Assembly (NCBI GenBank): GCA_900111695.1
Contig: FOHD01000001.1
Span: forward strand, 372,001 to 436,000
DNA from: Olsenella sp. KH3B4
Lineage (GTDB): Bacteria; Actinomycetota; Coriobacteriia; Coriobacteriales; Atopobiaceae
Length of the DNA stretch: 64,000 nt
Direction of reading: 5' to 3'
The notes beneath the pieces are model-generated. The model ran no database searches, was not told where the DNA came from, and worked only from the letters and a program-made list of their open reading frames with translations. This document shows, piece by piece, positions 1-8,460 of this stretch. Position 1 is the first letter of the stretch, and each line of letters opens with the position of its first letter. The position numbers and the translations under genes are program-made.

Positions 1-2
1 TG

Positions 3-593
3 GAGGCGCACATTCGCTTCTCCACCTGCGGTGCGCAGAGCGTCGAGAACTGCCACCCCTTCCTGGGCTCGGACATCTCCGGGCGCGAGTGGACCCTCAT
101 CCACAATGGCATCCTCTTCAACGAAGAGCTGCTCGCGGGCTATGACCGGCGCGAGCGCGGCGAGACCGACAGCGAGCGTACGATGCTCTTCCTTCTCGAC
201 GTCCTTGACGAGGCGGCAATGCGCGCGGGCGGTGCGCTGGACTTCAACGGCACCTTCGACGCGTTGGCTGGTGCCCTCTCGCAGATTTCCAACCTCAACC
301 GCCTGAACCTCATCATGGACGACGGCACCTATACCTACGTGCACACCAACACCTCCGAGGACACGCTTAACTACCGTCAGCTCTCTGACGACGCCATTGT
401 CTTCTCGACGAAACCCCTGGGAGGGGATGCCGAGAAGGACCTCTGGAAGCCCGTGCCCCGAAACCGTCTTATCGCCTACCGCGACGGTCGCCTGGTGCGG
501 ACCTCGGCGCCTCACGGGTACACGTTCTGCGAGGCGATTCTCGTCCTGCGCAAGAAGTTTGGCGACGCGTGGCCAGAGGTCATCGCGTCGTAG
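3..593 (+). CDS. Class II glutamine amidotransferase, 5' truncated by window edge
   Basis: The open frame runs in from the window edge, so the N-terminal catalytic cysteine lies outside. What is visible is the rest of an Ntn-hydrolase glutaminase domain: HIRFSTCG, ENCHPF and then a W-LIHNGI segment, which are the hallmarks of YafJ-like class II amidotransferases that release ammonia from glutamine. The C-terminal part (about 130 residues after position 183) has the beta-rich end of the same fold, including STKPLGG. No acceptor domain follows, so it is probably a stand-alone glutaminase-type protein of unknown acceptor. The family call is firm; the substrate is not known. No terminator is evident before the next gene. 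Confidence 0.8.
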   Translation, partial: EAHIRFSTCGAQSVENCHPFLGSDISGREWTLIHNGILFNEELLAGYDRRERGETDSERTMLFLLDVLDEAAMRAGGALDFNGTFDALAGALSQISNLNRLNLIMDDGTYTYVHTNTSEDTLNYRQLSDDAIVFSTKPLGGDAEKDLWKPVPRNRLIAYRDGRLVRTSAPHGYTFCEAILVLRKKFGDAWPEVIAS

Positions 594-734
594 CGCCAGC
601 AGCCAGCACCGCCTACCGTCCCGGCACACCGCCGCCACGCCCCTCTGCTAATCTGTATGGTTCCGTCTGGCTCCACCGGACGCCTCACACGGCAACAGCG
701 CGGGCCCCGCCCGCCAGAAGCGAAAGCGGCAAGC

Positions 735-1718
735 ATGGACCTCTCCCAGGCAATCGAACAGGCAAATGCCTTCGTCTTCCCGGGCTTTCTCACCGACGAC
801 GACTCGCTCACCCAGGAACGCACGAAGAACGAGGAGGCCATCAAGGTCCTGACAGACGCCTGGAAGGCCGCGCCGCTTGGCCGCGAGCCCTTCTCGTTCG
901 ACCTGGTGCGCGGCCTTGCCGACAGGAACCGCGACATATGCGACCGCTATGGCATCGAGCGACTGAGAAACACCAACGGCCTCAACCTCGCACGGCGCCT
1001 CTCGGATGCCGACCTCGTCCACGGCGTGGCCACGCTCCAGCACAGAAGCGACGAGGAGGTCGCGCGCGTCGCTGGCCCCACAGCCTCTGACCTGGGCATC
1101 GCCTACGTAGACGCGCCGGTGTGGGGTGCCGTGGTAGGCATCGACCTCGAGACCTCGGACCGCGAGCCCGACCGCGGCTACGTGATCAACGTTGGCCTGG
1201 AGTTCATGAACCTCACGCCAACGGCAAAGCCAACCAATCCCTACTCCGCCTACTGCGGCATGCCCGAGATGTATGCCGAGAAGGGCGTGCCCCTCACAGA
1301 GATCCATCACATCACCTGGAAGGACCTCGAGGGCGTGGCCCCTCTGCGCCAGAACCCCAAGATGCAGAAGGCCATTCTCGCTGCGCTCACCACCTTCCCC
1401 TACATGGCCCACAACGCCGCCTTCGAGGACTCCTGGTTCATGCTCAACGTGGACGGCTATGCCGAGGCGCGCAAGGCCGGCAAGGTCGTTCCCATAGACA
1501 CGCGCGACATCTGCCGCCGGCTGGACCCGGAGGTGCGCCTGCTTCCCCGCGAGACGCATCCCGCCACGCTCGAGAACTGGGCGCGCCGCCGCGGAACGCT
1601 CAGCAAGAACGAGAAGGAACGCCACCTGGGCCTTGAGGACGTGGACCTCATGCTTGCCACGGTGCAGGCGGAGTTCTCGGAGCGCAAGATGTTCCCCGGC
1701 CAGCGCGAGGAGGACTAA
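735..1718 (+). CDS. DnaQ-like DEDDh 3'-5' exonuclease domain protein
   Basis: This 327-residue protein carries the three exonuclease motifs of the RNase T/DnaQ superfamily: DLET near residues 137-140 (Exo I), HNAAFED at 226-232 (Exo II) and an H-x4-D Exo III (H297, D302). This is the DEDDh type that degrades DNA or RNA 3' to 5' with two metal ions. The first 130 residues are a helical extension with no recognised domain. ATG at 735 was chosen over the in-frame ATG at 657 because the residues between look non-coding and neither has a strong ribosome binding site. The downstream LysR gene begins one base after its stop, so the two are probably co-transcribed. The biological substrate (DNA repair, small-RNA trimming) cannot be told. 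Confidence 0.75.
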   Translation: MDLSQAIEQANAFVFPGFLTDDDSLTQERTKNEEAIKVLTDAWKAAPLGREPFSFDLVRGLADRNRDICDRYGIERLRNTNGLNLARRLSDADLVHGVATLQHRSDEEVARVAGPTASDLGIAYVDAPVWGAVVGIDLETSDREPDRGYVINVGLEFMNLTPTAKPTNPYSAYCGMPEMYAEKGVPLTEIHHITWKDLEGVAPLRQNPKMQKAILAALTTFPYMAHNAAFEDSWFMLNVDGYAEARKAGKVVPIDTRDICRRLDPEVRLLPRETHPATLENWARRRGTLSKNEKERHLGLEDVDLMLATVQAEFSERKMFPGQREED

Positions 1719-1719
1719 C

Positions 1720-2739
1720 ATGCGCCTGCAGCAGCTTCGCTACCTCATCGCCGTCGCGGAGAGCGGCTCGATCAACTCCGTGGCGCACAGCCACTACATC
1801 TCGCAGTCCGCGCTCTCGACCTCCATCCGCGAGCTCGAGGAGGAGATGGGCGTCAAGGTCTTCAACCGCACGAACAAGGGAATCACGCTCACGTCGGAGG
1901 GTGTGGAGCTTCTCGCCTACGCACGCCAGGTGGTCGAGCAGGCCGACCTCATGATTCGCCACTACGAGAGCGACCGCAACGACACCTACCGCAAGCTGTC
2001 CGTCTCGTCTCAGCACTACGCCTTTGTGGTGAATGCCTTCACGGAGTTCGTGGCAAAGCGCCACGACGAATCATGCGACTTCACGTTGCGCGAGACCCGC
2101 ACAGCCGACGTGATCGACGACGTGCGCACCTTTAGGAGCGACATCGGCGTACTCTTCCTCTCCACCTACAATGAGCGCGTGCTCAGGCGGCGCCTCGACG
2201 AGGCAAACCTGCGCTTTGTCTCGCTGTTCCGCGCGCGCCCGCACGTCTTTGTCCGCGAGGGGCATCCCCTTGCCACACACAAGAGCCTGCGCGTGCAAGA
2301 CCTCGAGGACTACCCGCGCTACACCTTTGAGCAGGGCCCCGAGGGATCGCTCTACTACTCCGAGGAGCCCCTCTCGTCGCTTCCCCACCGCCAGCGCATC
2401 ACCGTGAGCGACCGCGCGACCATGACGAGTCTCCTGCGCTGCTACGACGGGTTTCTTGTCTCGACGGGCGTGCGCTCCGACGAGATGCTCGAGGGCGTCG
2501 TTGCCATACCGCTTGACGTGGACGAGGTCATGAACGTGGGGTACGTGGTGCACCGGGAACGCAAACTCTCGAGCCTTGCGCAGGAATACATTGCCGAGCT
2601 CAACCAGCTCATCATGGACTGCACAGACAAGAACGCCCTCGTTCCCTCCAAGGAGGTCACGAGGGCCGTTGCCGGCGATGCTGTCGGCGCGGCCGATGAC
2701 ACACAGGACGCACCGGAAGACGCCACGCCAGCAGAGTAA
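1720..2739 (+). CDS. LysR-family transcriptional regulator
   Basis: The 339-residue product starts with a classical LysR winged helix-turn-helix (MRLQQLRYLIAVAESGSI, then SQSALSTSIRELEEEMG) and continues into the type 2 periplasmic-binding-protein fold used for co-inducer binding. The ATG at 1720 sits one base past the stop of the exonuclease gene and is the conserved LysR start. The last ~30 residues are an acidic, alanine-rich tail (AADDTQDAPEDATPAE) that is not part of the fold. LysR proteins usually regulate a divergent neighbour, but here the upstream gene is co-directional, so the target is unclear. It might regulate its own operon. Confidence 0.85.
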   Translation: MRLQQLRYLIAVAESGSINSVAHSHYISQSALSTSIRELEEEMGVKVFNRTNKGITLTSEGVELLAYARQVVEQADLMIRHYESDRNDTYRKLSVSSQHYAFVVNAFTEFVAKRHDESCDFTLRETRTADVIDDVRTFRSDIGVLFLSTYNERVLRRRLDEANLRFVSLFRARPHVFVREGHPLATHKSLRVQDLEDYPRYTFEQGPEGSLYYSEEPLSSLPHRQRITVSDRATMTSLLRCYDGFLVSTGVRSDEMLEGVVAIPLDVDEVMNVGYVVHRERKLSSLAQEYIAELNQLIMDCTDKNALVPSKEVTRAVAGDAVGAADDTQDAPEDATPAE

Positions 2740-2814
2740 GATGCGGCGCGACGTCCCCGCCCCTCTACTCCGACCTAACCTCTTGGCTGTAAAAATTCGT
2801 GAAAAACATGAAAC

Positions 2815-2845
2815 GAGGGTGCCCGGAACCATTCCGGACACCCTC
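2815..2845 (-). terminator. Intrinsic terminator downstream of htpG
   Basis: GAGGGTG pairs with CACCCTC and, after one mismatch, CCGGAA pairs with TTCCGG around a three-base loop. On the minus strand the stem is followed by a T-rich tract (2810 downwards), so it should end htpG transcription. It can also slow readthrough from the LysR gene on the other strand. Confidence 0.7.
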
Positions 2846-2897
2846 GAGCTGTATCGACGGCTTGGGCTCAGCGCGAAAGCCGCGCCCGCAGCCCCGC

Positions 2898-4868
2898 CTA
2901 CATGAGCTCGGTCACGTTCTTGGCGAACTCCACCGGGTCGTCGATGGGAAGACCCTCGACGAGAAGCGCCTGGTCGTAGAGGATGGATCCCATGAGCTTG
3001 AGGCGGTCCTTGTCGCCAGCGTCCTTTGCCGCCACGAGCTTGCCAAACACGGGGTGCGCGGCATTGAGCTGCAGCACGCGCTGGGCCTTTGGCGCCGTGG
3101 TAGCCTCGGGGCCCTGGCTAATCACGCGCTCCATCTCCAGAGAGACCGGGCCCTCAGATGCAATGGCCGCAGGGGCGTCACCCAGGCCAGCGGCCACGCG
3201 CACGTCGGTGACCTTGTCGCCCAGGTCGCCCTTGAGCTCGTCGATGAGGTCCTTGTGCTCGGTGGTCGCCTCGTCCGCCGCCTTCTTCTCATCCTCGGTC
3301 GCAAGGTCGAGGTCGGCGGAGGAGACGTTGGCAAACTCGAGGTCGCGGGCGTCGGTACCCTTGTGCTCGGAGTCACCGGCCACGGCGTCCACGTGGTAGG
3401 TGCGCATGAACTGGAACATGAACTCGTCGACGTCCTGGGTGCAGAGAAGCACGTCGAAGCCATGGTTCACGGCAGACGTCACCACAGGCATCTTCTCCAG
3501 ACGGTCACGGGAGTCACCGGCGGCGTAGTAGATCTTCTCCTGATCAGCGGGCATGGCGGCCACGTACTCCTTGAGCGTGACCTGCTTGCCCTCCTTTGCA
3601 GACCAGAACAGAAGCAGGTCCGCCAGGTCAGCGGCCTTCGAGCCGTAGGAGTTGTAGATGCCAAACTTGAGCCCACGACCAAAGTTGCCAAAGAACTTCT
3701 CGTATCCCTCGCGGTCGTTGTCGCGCATGTCCTCGAGCTCGGAGTGAATCTTCTTCTCGATGCGGCGGGCGATGGCCCTGAGCTGCGAGTTCTGCTGCAG
3801 CGTCTCGCGGGAGATGTTGAGCGTCACGTCAGGCGAGTCAACGATGCCGCGTACGAAGTTGTAGTAGTCGGGAAGCAGGTCCGCGCACTTCTCCTGGATG
3901 AGAACGTTGGACGAGTAGAGCGCCAGACCCTTCTCGTAGTCCTTGCTGTAGAGGTCGAAGGGCTGCTCGGACGGGATGAAGAGCAGGGCATCGTACGAGA
4001 GCGCGCCCTCGGCGTGGAAGCTGATCGTGCGCTGCGGCTTCTCCCAATCGTGGAAGGTCGACTTGTAGAACTCGTCGTAGTCCTCCTGCTTGACCTCGCT
4101 GGAGCGCTTCTTCCAGATGGGCGTCATGGAGTTGAGGGTCTCAAGCTCCTGGTAGTCCTCGTACTCGGGCTTGTAGTCGTCGCCGGCGTCCTCCGGCTTT
4201 GGCTTCTCGCGGCTCTTGGTGACCATCATCTGGATGGGATGGCGCACGTAGTTGGAGTAGCGCGTCACAAGATCGCGCAGGCCCCACTCGGAGAGGAAGC
4301 GGTCGGTGTTGTCCTCCTCGGTCGAGGGGCGCAGATAGAGCGTCACGTCAGTGCCGTGGTCGTTCTCGCCCGAACGCTCGCCCTCGGCGGCAGGCTCGAT
4401 GGTGTAGCCACTCCTGCCATCGGACTCCCAGGCAAAGGCCTCATCCGCACCGTAGGCACGGCTCACCACGCGGACCTTCTCGGCGACCATGAAGGCGGAG
4501 TAGAAGCCCACGCCAAACTGGCCGATGATGTCCATGTCCTGGCCCTGGTGCTCGGCGTTTGCCTCCTTGAAGGCCTCCGAGCCCGAGTGGGCAATGGTAC
4601 CCAGGTTCTTGTCGAGCTCATCCTTGGTCATGCCGATGCCGTTGTCGCTCACTGTGATGGTGCGCGCGTCCTTGTCGAAGGCCAGGCGAATGGCAAGCGA
4701 GTCCTGGTCAACATGGACATCCGGGTTGGTGAGGCTCTCAAAGCTGAGCTTGTCGATGGCATCCGATGCGTTGGAGATGAGCTCGCGCAGGAAGATTTCC
4801 TTGTTGGTGTAAATCGAGTTGATCATGAGGTCCAAGAGCTTCTTGGACTCTGTCTTAAATTGCTTCAT
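2898..4868 (-). CDS. htpG: HtpG, bacterial Hsp90 chaperone
   Basis: The 656-residue protein is a full-length bacterial Hsp90, a dimeric ATP-dependent cytosolic chaperone. It opens with MKQFKTESKKLLDLMINSIY and the GHKL ATPase signature LRELISNASDAIDKL. The nucleotide-binding motifs DNGIGM and GQFGVGFYSAF follow, then the middle domain with its catalytic-loop region (ISRETLQQNSQLRAI) and a C-terminal dimerisation region. Length is within the normal range (620-650). A ribosome binding site AAGGAAAG lies about ten bases before the ATG. No CIRCE or HAIR heat-shock operator was recognised upstream; a 12-bp dyad at 4959-4990 is the only conspicuous element there. The gene is monocistronic. Confidence 0.97.
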   Translation of the reverse strand: MKQFKTESKKLLDLMINSIYTNKEIFLRELISNASDAIDKLSFESLTNPDVHVDQDSLAIRLAFDKDARTITVSDNGIGMTKDELDKNLGTIAHSGSEAFKEANAEHQGQDMDIIGQFGVGFYSAFMVAEKVRVVSRAYGADEAFAWESDGRSGYTIEPAAEGERSGENDHGTDVTLYLRPSTEEDNTDRFLSEWGLRDLVTRYSNYVRHPIQMMVTKSREKPKPEDAGDDYKPEYEDYQELETLNSMTPIWKKRSSEVKQEDYDEFYKSTFHDWEKPQRTISFHAEGALSYDALLFIPSEQPFDLYSKDYEKGLALYSSNVLIQEKCADLLPDYYNFVRGIVDSPDVTLNISRETLQQNSQLRAIARRIEKKIHSELEDMRDNDREGYEKFFGNFGRGLKFGIYNSYGSKAADLADLLLFWSAKEGKQVTLKEYVAAMPADQEKIYYAAGDSRDRLEKMPVVTSAVNHGFDVLLCTQDVDEFMFQFMRTYHVDAVAGDSEHKGTDARDLEFANVSSADLDLATEDEKKAADEATTEHKDLIDELKGDLGDKVTDVRVAAGLGDAPAAIASEGPVSLEMERVISQGPEATTAPKAQRVLQLNAAHPVFGKLVAAKDAGDKDRLKLMGSILYDQALLVEGLPIDDPVEFAKNVTELM

Positions 4869-4958
4869 GTGCGCTTCTTTCCTTGAGACAAGCCGGCATC
4901 AATATGCATACCGTCTATCTAGGTACCCAGCGCAGCAGGAGATAAACCTACAGAGGGA

Positions 4959-4990
4959 AATAATCTAGTGCACACGCACTGAGATTATCT
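4959..4990. promoter_or_regulatory. Dyad upstream of htpG
   Basis: AATAATCTAGTGC and GCACTGAGATTAT form an inverted repeat around ACAC with one bulged base. It lies about 90-120 bases upstream of the htpG start. It resembles neither CIRCE nor HAIR. It could be an operator for htpG or simply a small hairpin; no function can be assigned from sequence alone. Confidence 0.4.
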
Positions 4991-5204
4991 CCGTGTGCAG
5001 ATTGATGGACGAGATGGGCAAGCACCCGATTCGCCGACGTCCTCAACTACGCCCAGATAAGCACTGTTGAGAAGGAATTGGACGTTCTTGGGCATCCCTG
5101 GCGTGAATTCTGTCCACTTTCTTCTCAACGGCAACGGCACACGAGGCCGGGCGGGCCACCCCGTCTCTGGACGGACGCCATTCGGATGCACGATGGCAGG
5201 AATC
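4991..5204. other. Intergenic stretch, possible decayed coding fragment
   Basis: No intact gene is visible between htpG and the dehydrogenase. A forward frame through about 5037-5200 reads like protein (ADVLNYAQISTVEKELDVLG) but has no start codon, no ribosome binding site and no recognisable family. It may be the relic of a gene interrupted by, or eroded next to, the repeat element that follows. Confidence 0.25.
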
Positions 5205-5335
5205 GACGGTTGGTGGCAGTTTTTCGGAGATACCCCCAGTACAAACAGGTTTGAAACATGATGAACCGCAGGTCAGAGAATTGGGACTTTGCTACAGACA
5301 CATAAAGAATCTCACCAAAACTGCTGCCAACCGGA
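5205..5335 (+). repeat. 130-bp element with terminal inverted repeats, copy 1
   Basis: Left end GACGGTTGGTGGCAGTTTTT (5205-5224) is matched in inverted orientation by AAAACTGCTGCCAACCGG (5317-5334). The interior shares blocks with the other two copies at 47782-47911 and 48044-48174, notably GATACCC, GTACA, AACCGCAG and GCAGGTCAGAGAATTG. It has no coding capacity. Size and ends are like a MITE or a mobile intergenic palindrome. It sits upstream of the dehydrogenase gene and could contribute promoter sequence to it. Confidence 0.7.
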
Positions 5336-5464
5336 ACTCGCATCTGCCGTCTCGCGGTTATTCCGCTTTTGACCGCTGTGTTTCGCGTTGGTCGCCACGA
5401 TGCATCTGTGCTCCTGTCGCGCATACCATAAAGCCGCACCGAGCGTGACCTAAGGAGATACAAC

Positions 5465-6451
5465 ATGAAGCTCTTTGCCTATGCCCTGCGCGAGTATGAC
5501 GAGCTGGGCTACCTTGACGCCTGGGCGCACGAGATGGGATTCGAGTACGGCTGGACGTCCGAGTACCCCAGCCTCGAGAACGTTGGCTTGGCCAGCGGCT
5601 ATGACGCCCTCTGCATCATCACCAACCCCATGAACGCCGAGCTTCTCGACGCGTTCCATGCGGAGGGCATCAAGAACCTTGCCACCAGGACCATCGGATA
5701 CGAGCACATCGACGTTTCCCATGCCTACGAGCTGGGCATGCGCGTGGCAAATGCCCCCTACCCGCCCGAGGGGGTGGCCAACTACGCCATCATGCTGCTG
5801 CTCATGGCACAGCGAAAGGTGAAGCTCCTCTCGCGCCAGTCCCTAGCGCAGGACTTTGGCCTCCATGGCAAGCTGGGAAAGGACGTCTCTACCTCCACAG
5901 TGGGCGTCATTGGCACCGGTCGTATTGGAACCACCGTGGTGAAGCACCTTGCGAGCTTTGGCTGCAGGCTCCTGGCGTACGACCCCTACCCCAATCCCGA
6001 GGTCGCCAAGCTCGCAACCTACGTCGACCTCGACACCCTCTATGCCGAGTCTGACGCCATAACGCTCCACGCGCCCGGCCTGGCCGAGAACCGCCACATG
6101 ATCGATGCCGCGGCCTTCTCCAAGATGAAGCGCGGCGTGACCATCGTGAACGCGGCGCGCGGCATGCTCATCGACACGCAGGCGCTGGTAGATGCCGTGG
6201 AGTCCGGACAGGTTGGCGCGGCGGCGCTCGACACCATCGAGCACGAGGAGGACCTCTACTACCTCGACCGCAGCCGAGACGTGCTTCCCAACCGCGATCG
6301 CTCGATCCTCATGGCCTTCCCCAACGTGATCGTCTCGCCGCACATGGCGTTCTACACCGCCGAGGACGTTGAGGCAATGATCCGCAATTCCGCAAGCGCG
6401 CTCCTCGCTTTTGAGCGAGGCGAGGAGACGCCCTTCGAGGTACGCCACTAG
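5465..6451 (+). CDS. D-isomer 2-hydroxyacid dehydrogenase (VanH/D-lactate dehydrogenase-like)
   Basis: The 328-residue enzyme belongs to the NAD-dependent D-2-hydroxyacid dehydrogenases, which interconvert 2-oxoacids such as pyruvate and D-2-hydroxyacids. The Rossmann motif GVIGTGRIG is at 147-155, the catalytic arginine in NAARG at 232, the acidic partner in DTIEHEE around 259-262 and the catalytic histidine in SPHMAFYT at 293. TRTIGYEHID near residue 75 and the EEDLYYLDRS insert are typical of the VanH / D-hydroxyisocaproate branch. The ribosome binding site AAGGAGA is excellent. There is no vanA or vanX ligase/dipeptidase nearby, so it is more likely a fermentative D-lactate or branched-chain hydroxyacid dehydrogenase than a resistance gene. 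Confidence 0.88.
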   Translation: MKLFAYALREYDELGYLDAWAHEMGFEYGWTSEYPSLENVGLASGYDALCIITNPMNAELLDAFHAEGIKNLATRTIGYEHIDVSHAYELGMRVANAPYPPEGVANYAIMLLLMAQRKVKLLSRQSLAQDFGLHGKLGKDVSTSTVGVIGTGRIGTTVVKHLASFGCRLLAYDPYPNPEVAKLATYVDLDTLYAESDAITLHAPGLAENRHMIDAAAFSKMKRGVTIVNAARGMLIDTQALVDAVESGQVGAAALDTIEHEEDLYYLDRSRDVLPNRDRSILMAFPNVIVSPHMAFYTAEDVEAMIRNSASALLAFERGEETPFEVRH

Positions 6452-6515
6452 CAAGGGCGAGTCCACGAGCACGAAAGGAACGAGCGTCTCGCCGCGAAGA
6501 CCATACGGAGAAAAA

Positions 6516-6547
6516 GGGGGCCGGCGTCTCTAGGACTGCCGGCCCCC
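6516..6547 (+). terminator. Terminator-like hairpin after the dehydrogenase
   Basis: GGGGGCCGGC pairs perfectly with GCCGGCCCCC. The downstream bases (TCGTGTCAT) are only weakly T-rich. It is placed about 65 bases past the dehydrogenase stop and immediately next to the intron-like fragment. Confidence 0.65.
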
Positions 6548-6552
6548 TCGTG

Positions 6553-6870
6553 TCATGTGGACTTAGCTCTGAACTATTAGGGTGGTAACGCTCCTTTGCA
6601 ATCGCAACCTGTAGAACTTCTGTCTACACGTCGCCAGGTTGCTAGCGCCCTTGATGCGATTTACGCTTCGCGTTGCTGGCCCTCCCGGGACCTACAAACG
6701 GGCGTGCCTTGGGTTGGCGGCCGCAGACAGGTTTGAATGTATCTCGTCTTCACTGCCCATCGGTATCGCCTCCCTCACTCGAGCTCCGGGCCGTGCCTCG
6801 AAGCTAACCTTCGTTTCGATGAAGTATGTACCCTGGCGTCTGAGAAGTAAACAACACTTGATGCGGCTTG
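6553..6870 (-). mobile_element. Probable group II intron 5' ribozyme fragment (domain I), no intron-encoded protein
   Basis: Read on the minus strand this gene-free stretch contains phrases typical of bacterial group II intron domain I: a GGCAGTGAAGACGAGATACA segment followed by TTCAAACCTGTC, then GTAGGTCCCGGGAGGGCC, CAACGCGAAGCG, a helix CTGTAGAAC/GTTCTACAG-like (ACAGAAGTTCTACAGGTTGCG) and AGTTCAGAGCTAAG. No reverse transcriptase, domain V (AGCCGTATG...) or 3' end is present within the window, so it would be a truncated remnant. It lies between two convergent genes. The call rests on remembered family motifs, not on a covariance search, and another structured RNA is possible. Confidence 0.5.
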
Positions 6871-6873
6871 TGT

Positions 6874-7710
6874 TTAAAAACTGATGGTAGCCACGTAAGT
6901 CAAGGAGGGATCGGGGTAGCCAGCACCGGCGCGCGGCCCGTCAAACGACCATGTGCCACACATGCCCTGCTGGGCAAGGCCAGCCTCAAGGTGGAGCATG
7001 GCTATCCCCATGTCCACGAGCTGCACGTCCCCGATGGGGCGCAGCGGCAGCGTGCGATGCTCAAAGAGGTCGATGCGACCATCCGAGCAGACCAGGCGCC
7101 ACGGCTGGAGATTCTGCGCCGAGGGCGCCGCGCGCACGCAGGTGAGAGCGGTGGCGAGTGCGGGGTCAAGCTCGTCCGGTGAGGACATGGGGTGTGCGAA
7201 GTCACCTCGGAAGACGAGCGCGTTCCACGGCGCCCGCTCGTCCGCATGCAGCTTCGAGCGCATGACGCGCTCGAGCGCGGACATGCGGGCCGCAGGCGTA
7301 CCAACGGCGATGACGGCAGGCGTGATGCGGTTCTCGTCCACCTCCGCCACGCGCTCGAACGCAGGGCGGTCAATGGTGCCCGCAAGCCAGGCCGTCCCCA
7401 GACCGTGCGACGTCGCTGCGAGGATCAGGCGCTCGACCACGTAGCCAAAGGCCTCCTCGGCGTGCGCACGGCGCGAGAGTGAGCCAACCACGTACCAGTT
7501 GGTTCCACGAATCACGCGGCTGGTGGCGCCGTACGCCTCGGCGTCAATAAGCCGCAGGTCAATCGGTATGCCATAGGGGTTCTCGTCATGGGATGCCAGG
7601 GTTTCGAGAGGCTCGCGAGCCTCCGAAGAGAGCGGCGAGGCGTCGAAGGTGCGCACGGTGCGACGGAGCTCGCACGCAGATGCAAGAACAGCGGCCTCTG
7701 TTGCTTCCAT
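6874..7710 (-). CDS. Nitroreductase-family protein (TM1586-type)
   Basis: The 278-residue product fits the TM1586-type putative nitroreductases, FMN-binding oxidoreductases built from two half-domains. The N-terminal half has the RRTVRTFD start motif for flavin phosphate binding. RGTNWYVVGS, YVVERLILAATSHGLGTAWL and the C-terminal APSAQNLQPWRL / DMGIAMLHLEAGL segments are diagnostic. It probably reduces quinones or nitro compounds with NAD(P)H in the cytosol. The start is fixed by GAAGGAG seven bases upstream of the ATG. The gene ends normally (YVATISF), so the neighbouring intron-like fragment has not cut it. Confidence 0.82.
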   Translation of the reverse strand: MEATEAAVLASACELRRTVRTFDASPLSSEAREPLETLASHDENPYGIPIDLRLIDAEAYGATSRVIRGTNWYVVGSLSRRAHAEEAFGYVVERLILAATSHGLGTAWLAGTIDRPAFERVAEVDENRITPAVIAVGTPAARMSALERVMRSKLHADERAPWNALVFRGDFAHPMSSPDELDPALATALTCVRAAPSAQNLQPWRLVCSDGRIDLFEHRTLPLRPIGDVQLVDMGIAMLHLEAGLAQQGMCGTWSFDGPRAGAGYPDPSLTYVATISF

Positions 7711-7987
7711 GTCGACGCTCCTTCATCAAGCCTCGAACCGATAGCGGGCAGCCCCGGGCCCGTGCGCATTCCCCACCATGCTAGCGCACACGTTGTGCCT
7801 CAAGTACCGCCAAGCGCGACCAATCGGGCGGGCGGCAGGCGCGCACCCCTTTCGAGCTGCATCTTATTTGGAGAAACAATCGCTTGCCGACGAGAAGGGA
7901 ACATTATCCAAACGCGGGACTAACTCTGAGCCAACGGGGATATAGTCAATCTATGCAGGTCATGGTCGTTCGGCGAAAGGACATGCC

Positions 7988-8296
7988 ATGGGAAAGAAAG
8001 CGGCAGAGGCGCTCGATATCAGCTACAACGATCTGGCCGACTACCTTCATAGGAATCATTCCGTGTACATGAAGGTTGGGTCGGCCATTTACTACCTCAC
8101 GGACGTCAACTTTGAGGCTTGGCGCGCGCAGGACACCTCGCGGCGCAACTCCAAGAACCACTTCGTAGACTGCAGCGAGCTTGTCGACACGGTCGACGAG
8201 TTCCTCATGCTCCCCTTTGTCCACGGCAAGACCATCAAGGATGTGTTTGACCAGGCAACCTTCTATGCCTCGGTCAAGGGCGAGAAGACCGCGTAG
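7988..8296 (+). CDS. Conserved hypothetical protein, 102 aa
   Basis: No family is recognised. The protein is small, soluble and mixed charge (MGKKAAEALDISYNDLADYL... ending VKGEKTA), with no membrane segment, cysteine pair or helix-turn-helix that can be seen with certainty. It has a good ribosome binding site (GAAAGGA, eight bases before ATG) and its own strong terminator, so it is very probably a real gene expressed alone. A possible -10 (TATAGT near 7942) lies upstream without a convincing -35. Confidence 0.75.
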   Translation: MGKKAAEALDISYNDLADYLHRNHSVYMKVGSAIYYLTDVNFEAWRAQDTSRRNSKNHFVDCSELVDTVDEFLMLPFVHGKTIKDVFDQATFYASVKGEKTA

Positions 8297-8318
8297 GTCC
8301 ACTGCCATAGCTGCTCAT

Positions 8319-8350
8319 GGCCCCGTTGGCAGTTGCCGACGGGGCCGTTT
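8319..8350 (+). terminator. Intrinsic terminator of the 102-aa gene
   Basis: GGCCCCGT and ACGGGGCC frame a further GGCA/TGCC pairing, followed by GTTTTGTGT. It is placed 22 bases after the stop codon. Confidence 0.85.
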
Positions 8351-8460
8351 TGTGTACCCCCCGCCTCGCGGGGGCCTGGAGGGCGGGAGTGGCGGGGAGA
8401 ATCCGAGGGGCTGCGGGATCCCGAGGGCGGCTCGCGGGGTCCGGAAGGCGGCTCGCGCTG

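Noticed and set aside
2799..4886. A 695-codon forward frame opposite htpG
   Set aside because: It is antisense to a certain chaperone gene, is rich in V/L/H/G/R of the kind produced by GC-biased complementary codons, and matches no family.
4869..4900. CIRCE or HAIR heat-shock operator at htpG
   Set aside because: Neither TTAGCACTC-N9-GAGTGCTAA nor CTTGAGT-N7-ACTCAAG was found; only a short CTTG-AGA-CAAG near the start.
4991..5204. Intact small gene in the htpG upstream gap
   Set aside because: Frames here lack a ribosome binding site and recognised family; at most a decayed fragment.
5465..6451. Vancomycin-resistance vanH
   Set aside because: The enzyme is VanH-like, but there is no D-Ala-D-Lac ligase or VanX dipeptidase nearby; a metabolic dehydrogenase is the simpler reading.
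6553..6870. tmRNA, RNase P RNA or 6S RNA
   Set aside because: The conserved tmRNA ends, the RNase P GAGGAAAGTCC core and the 6S bubble were not seen; the motif strings fit group II intron domain I better.
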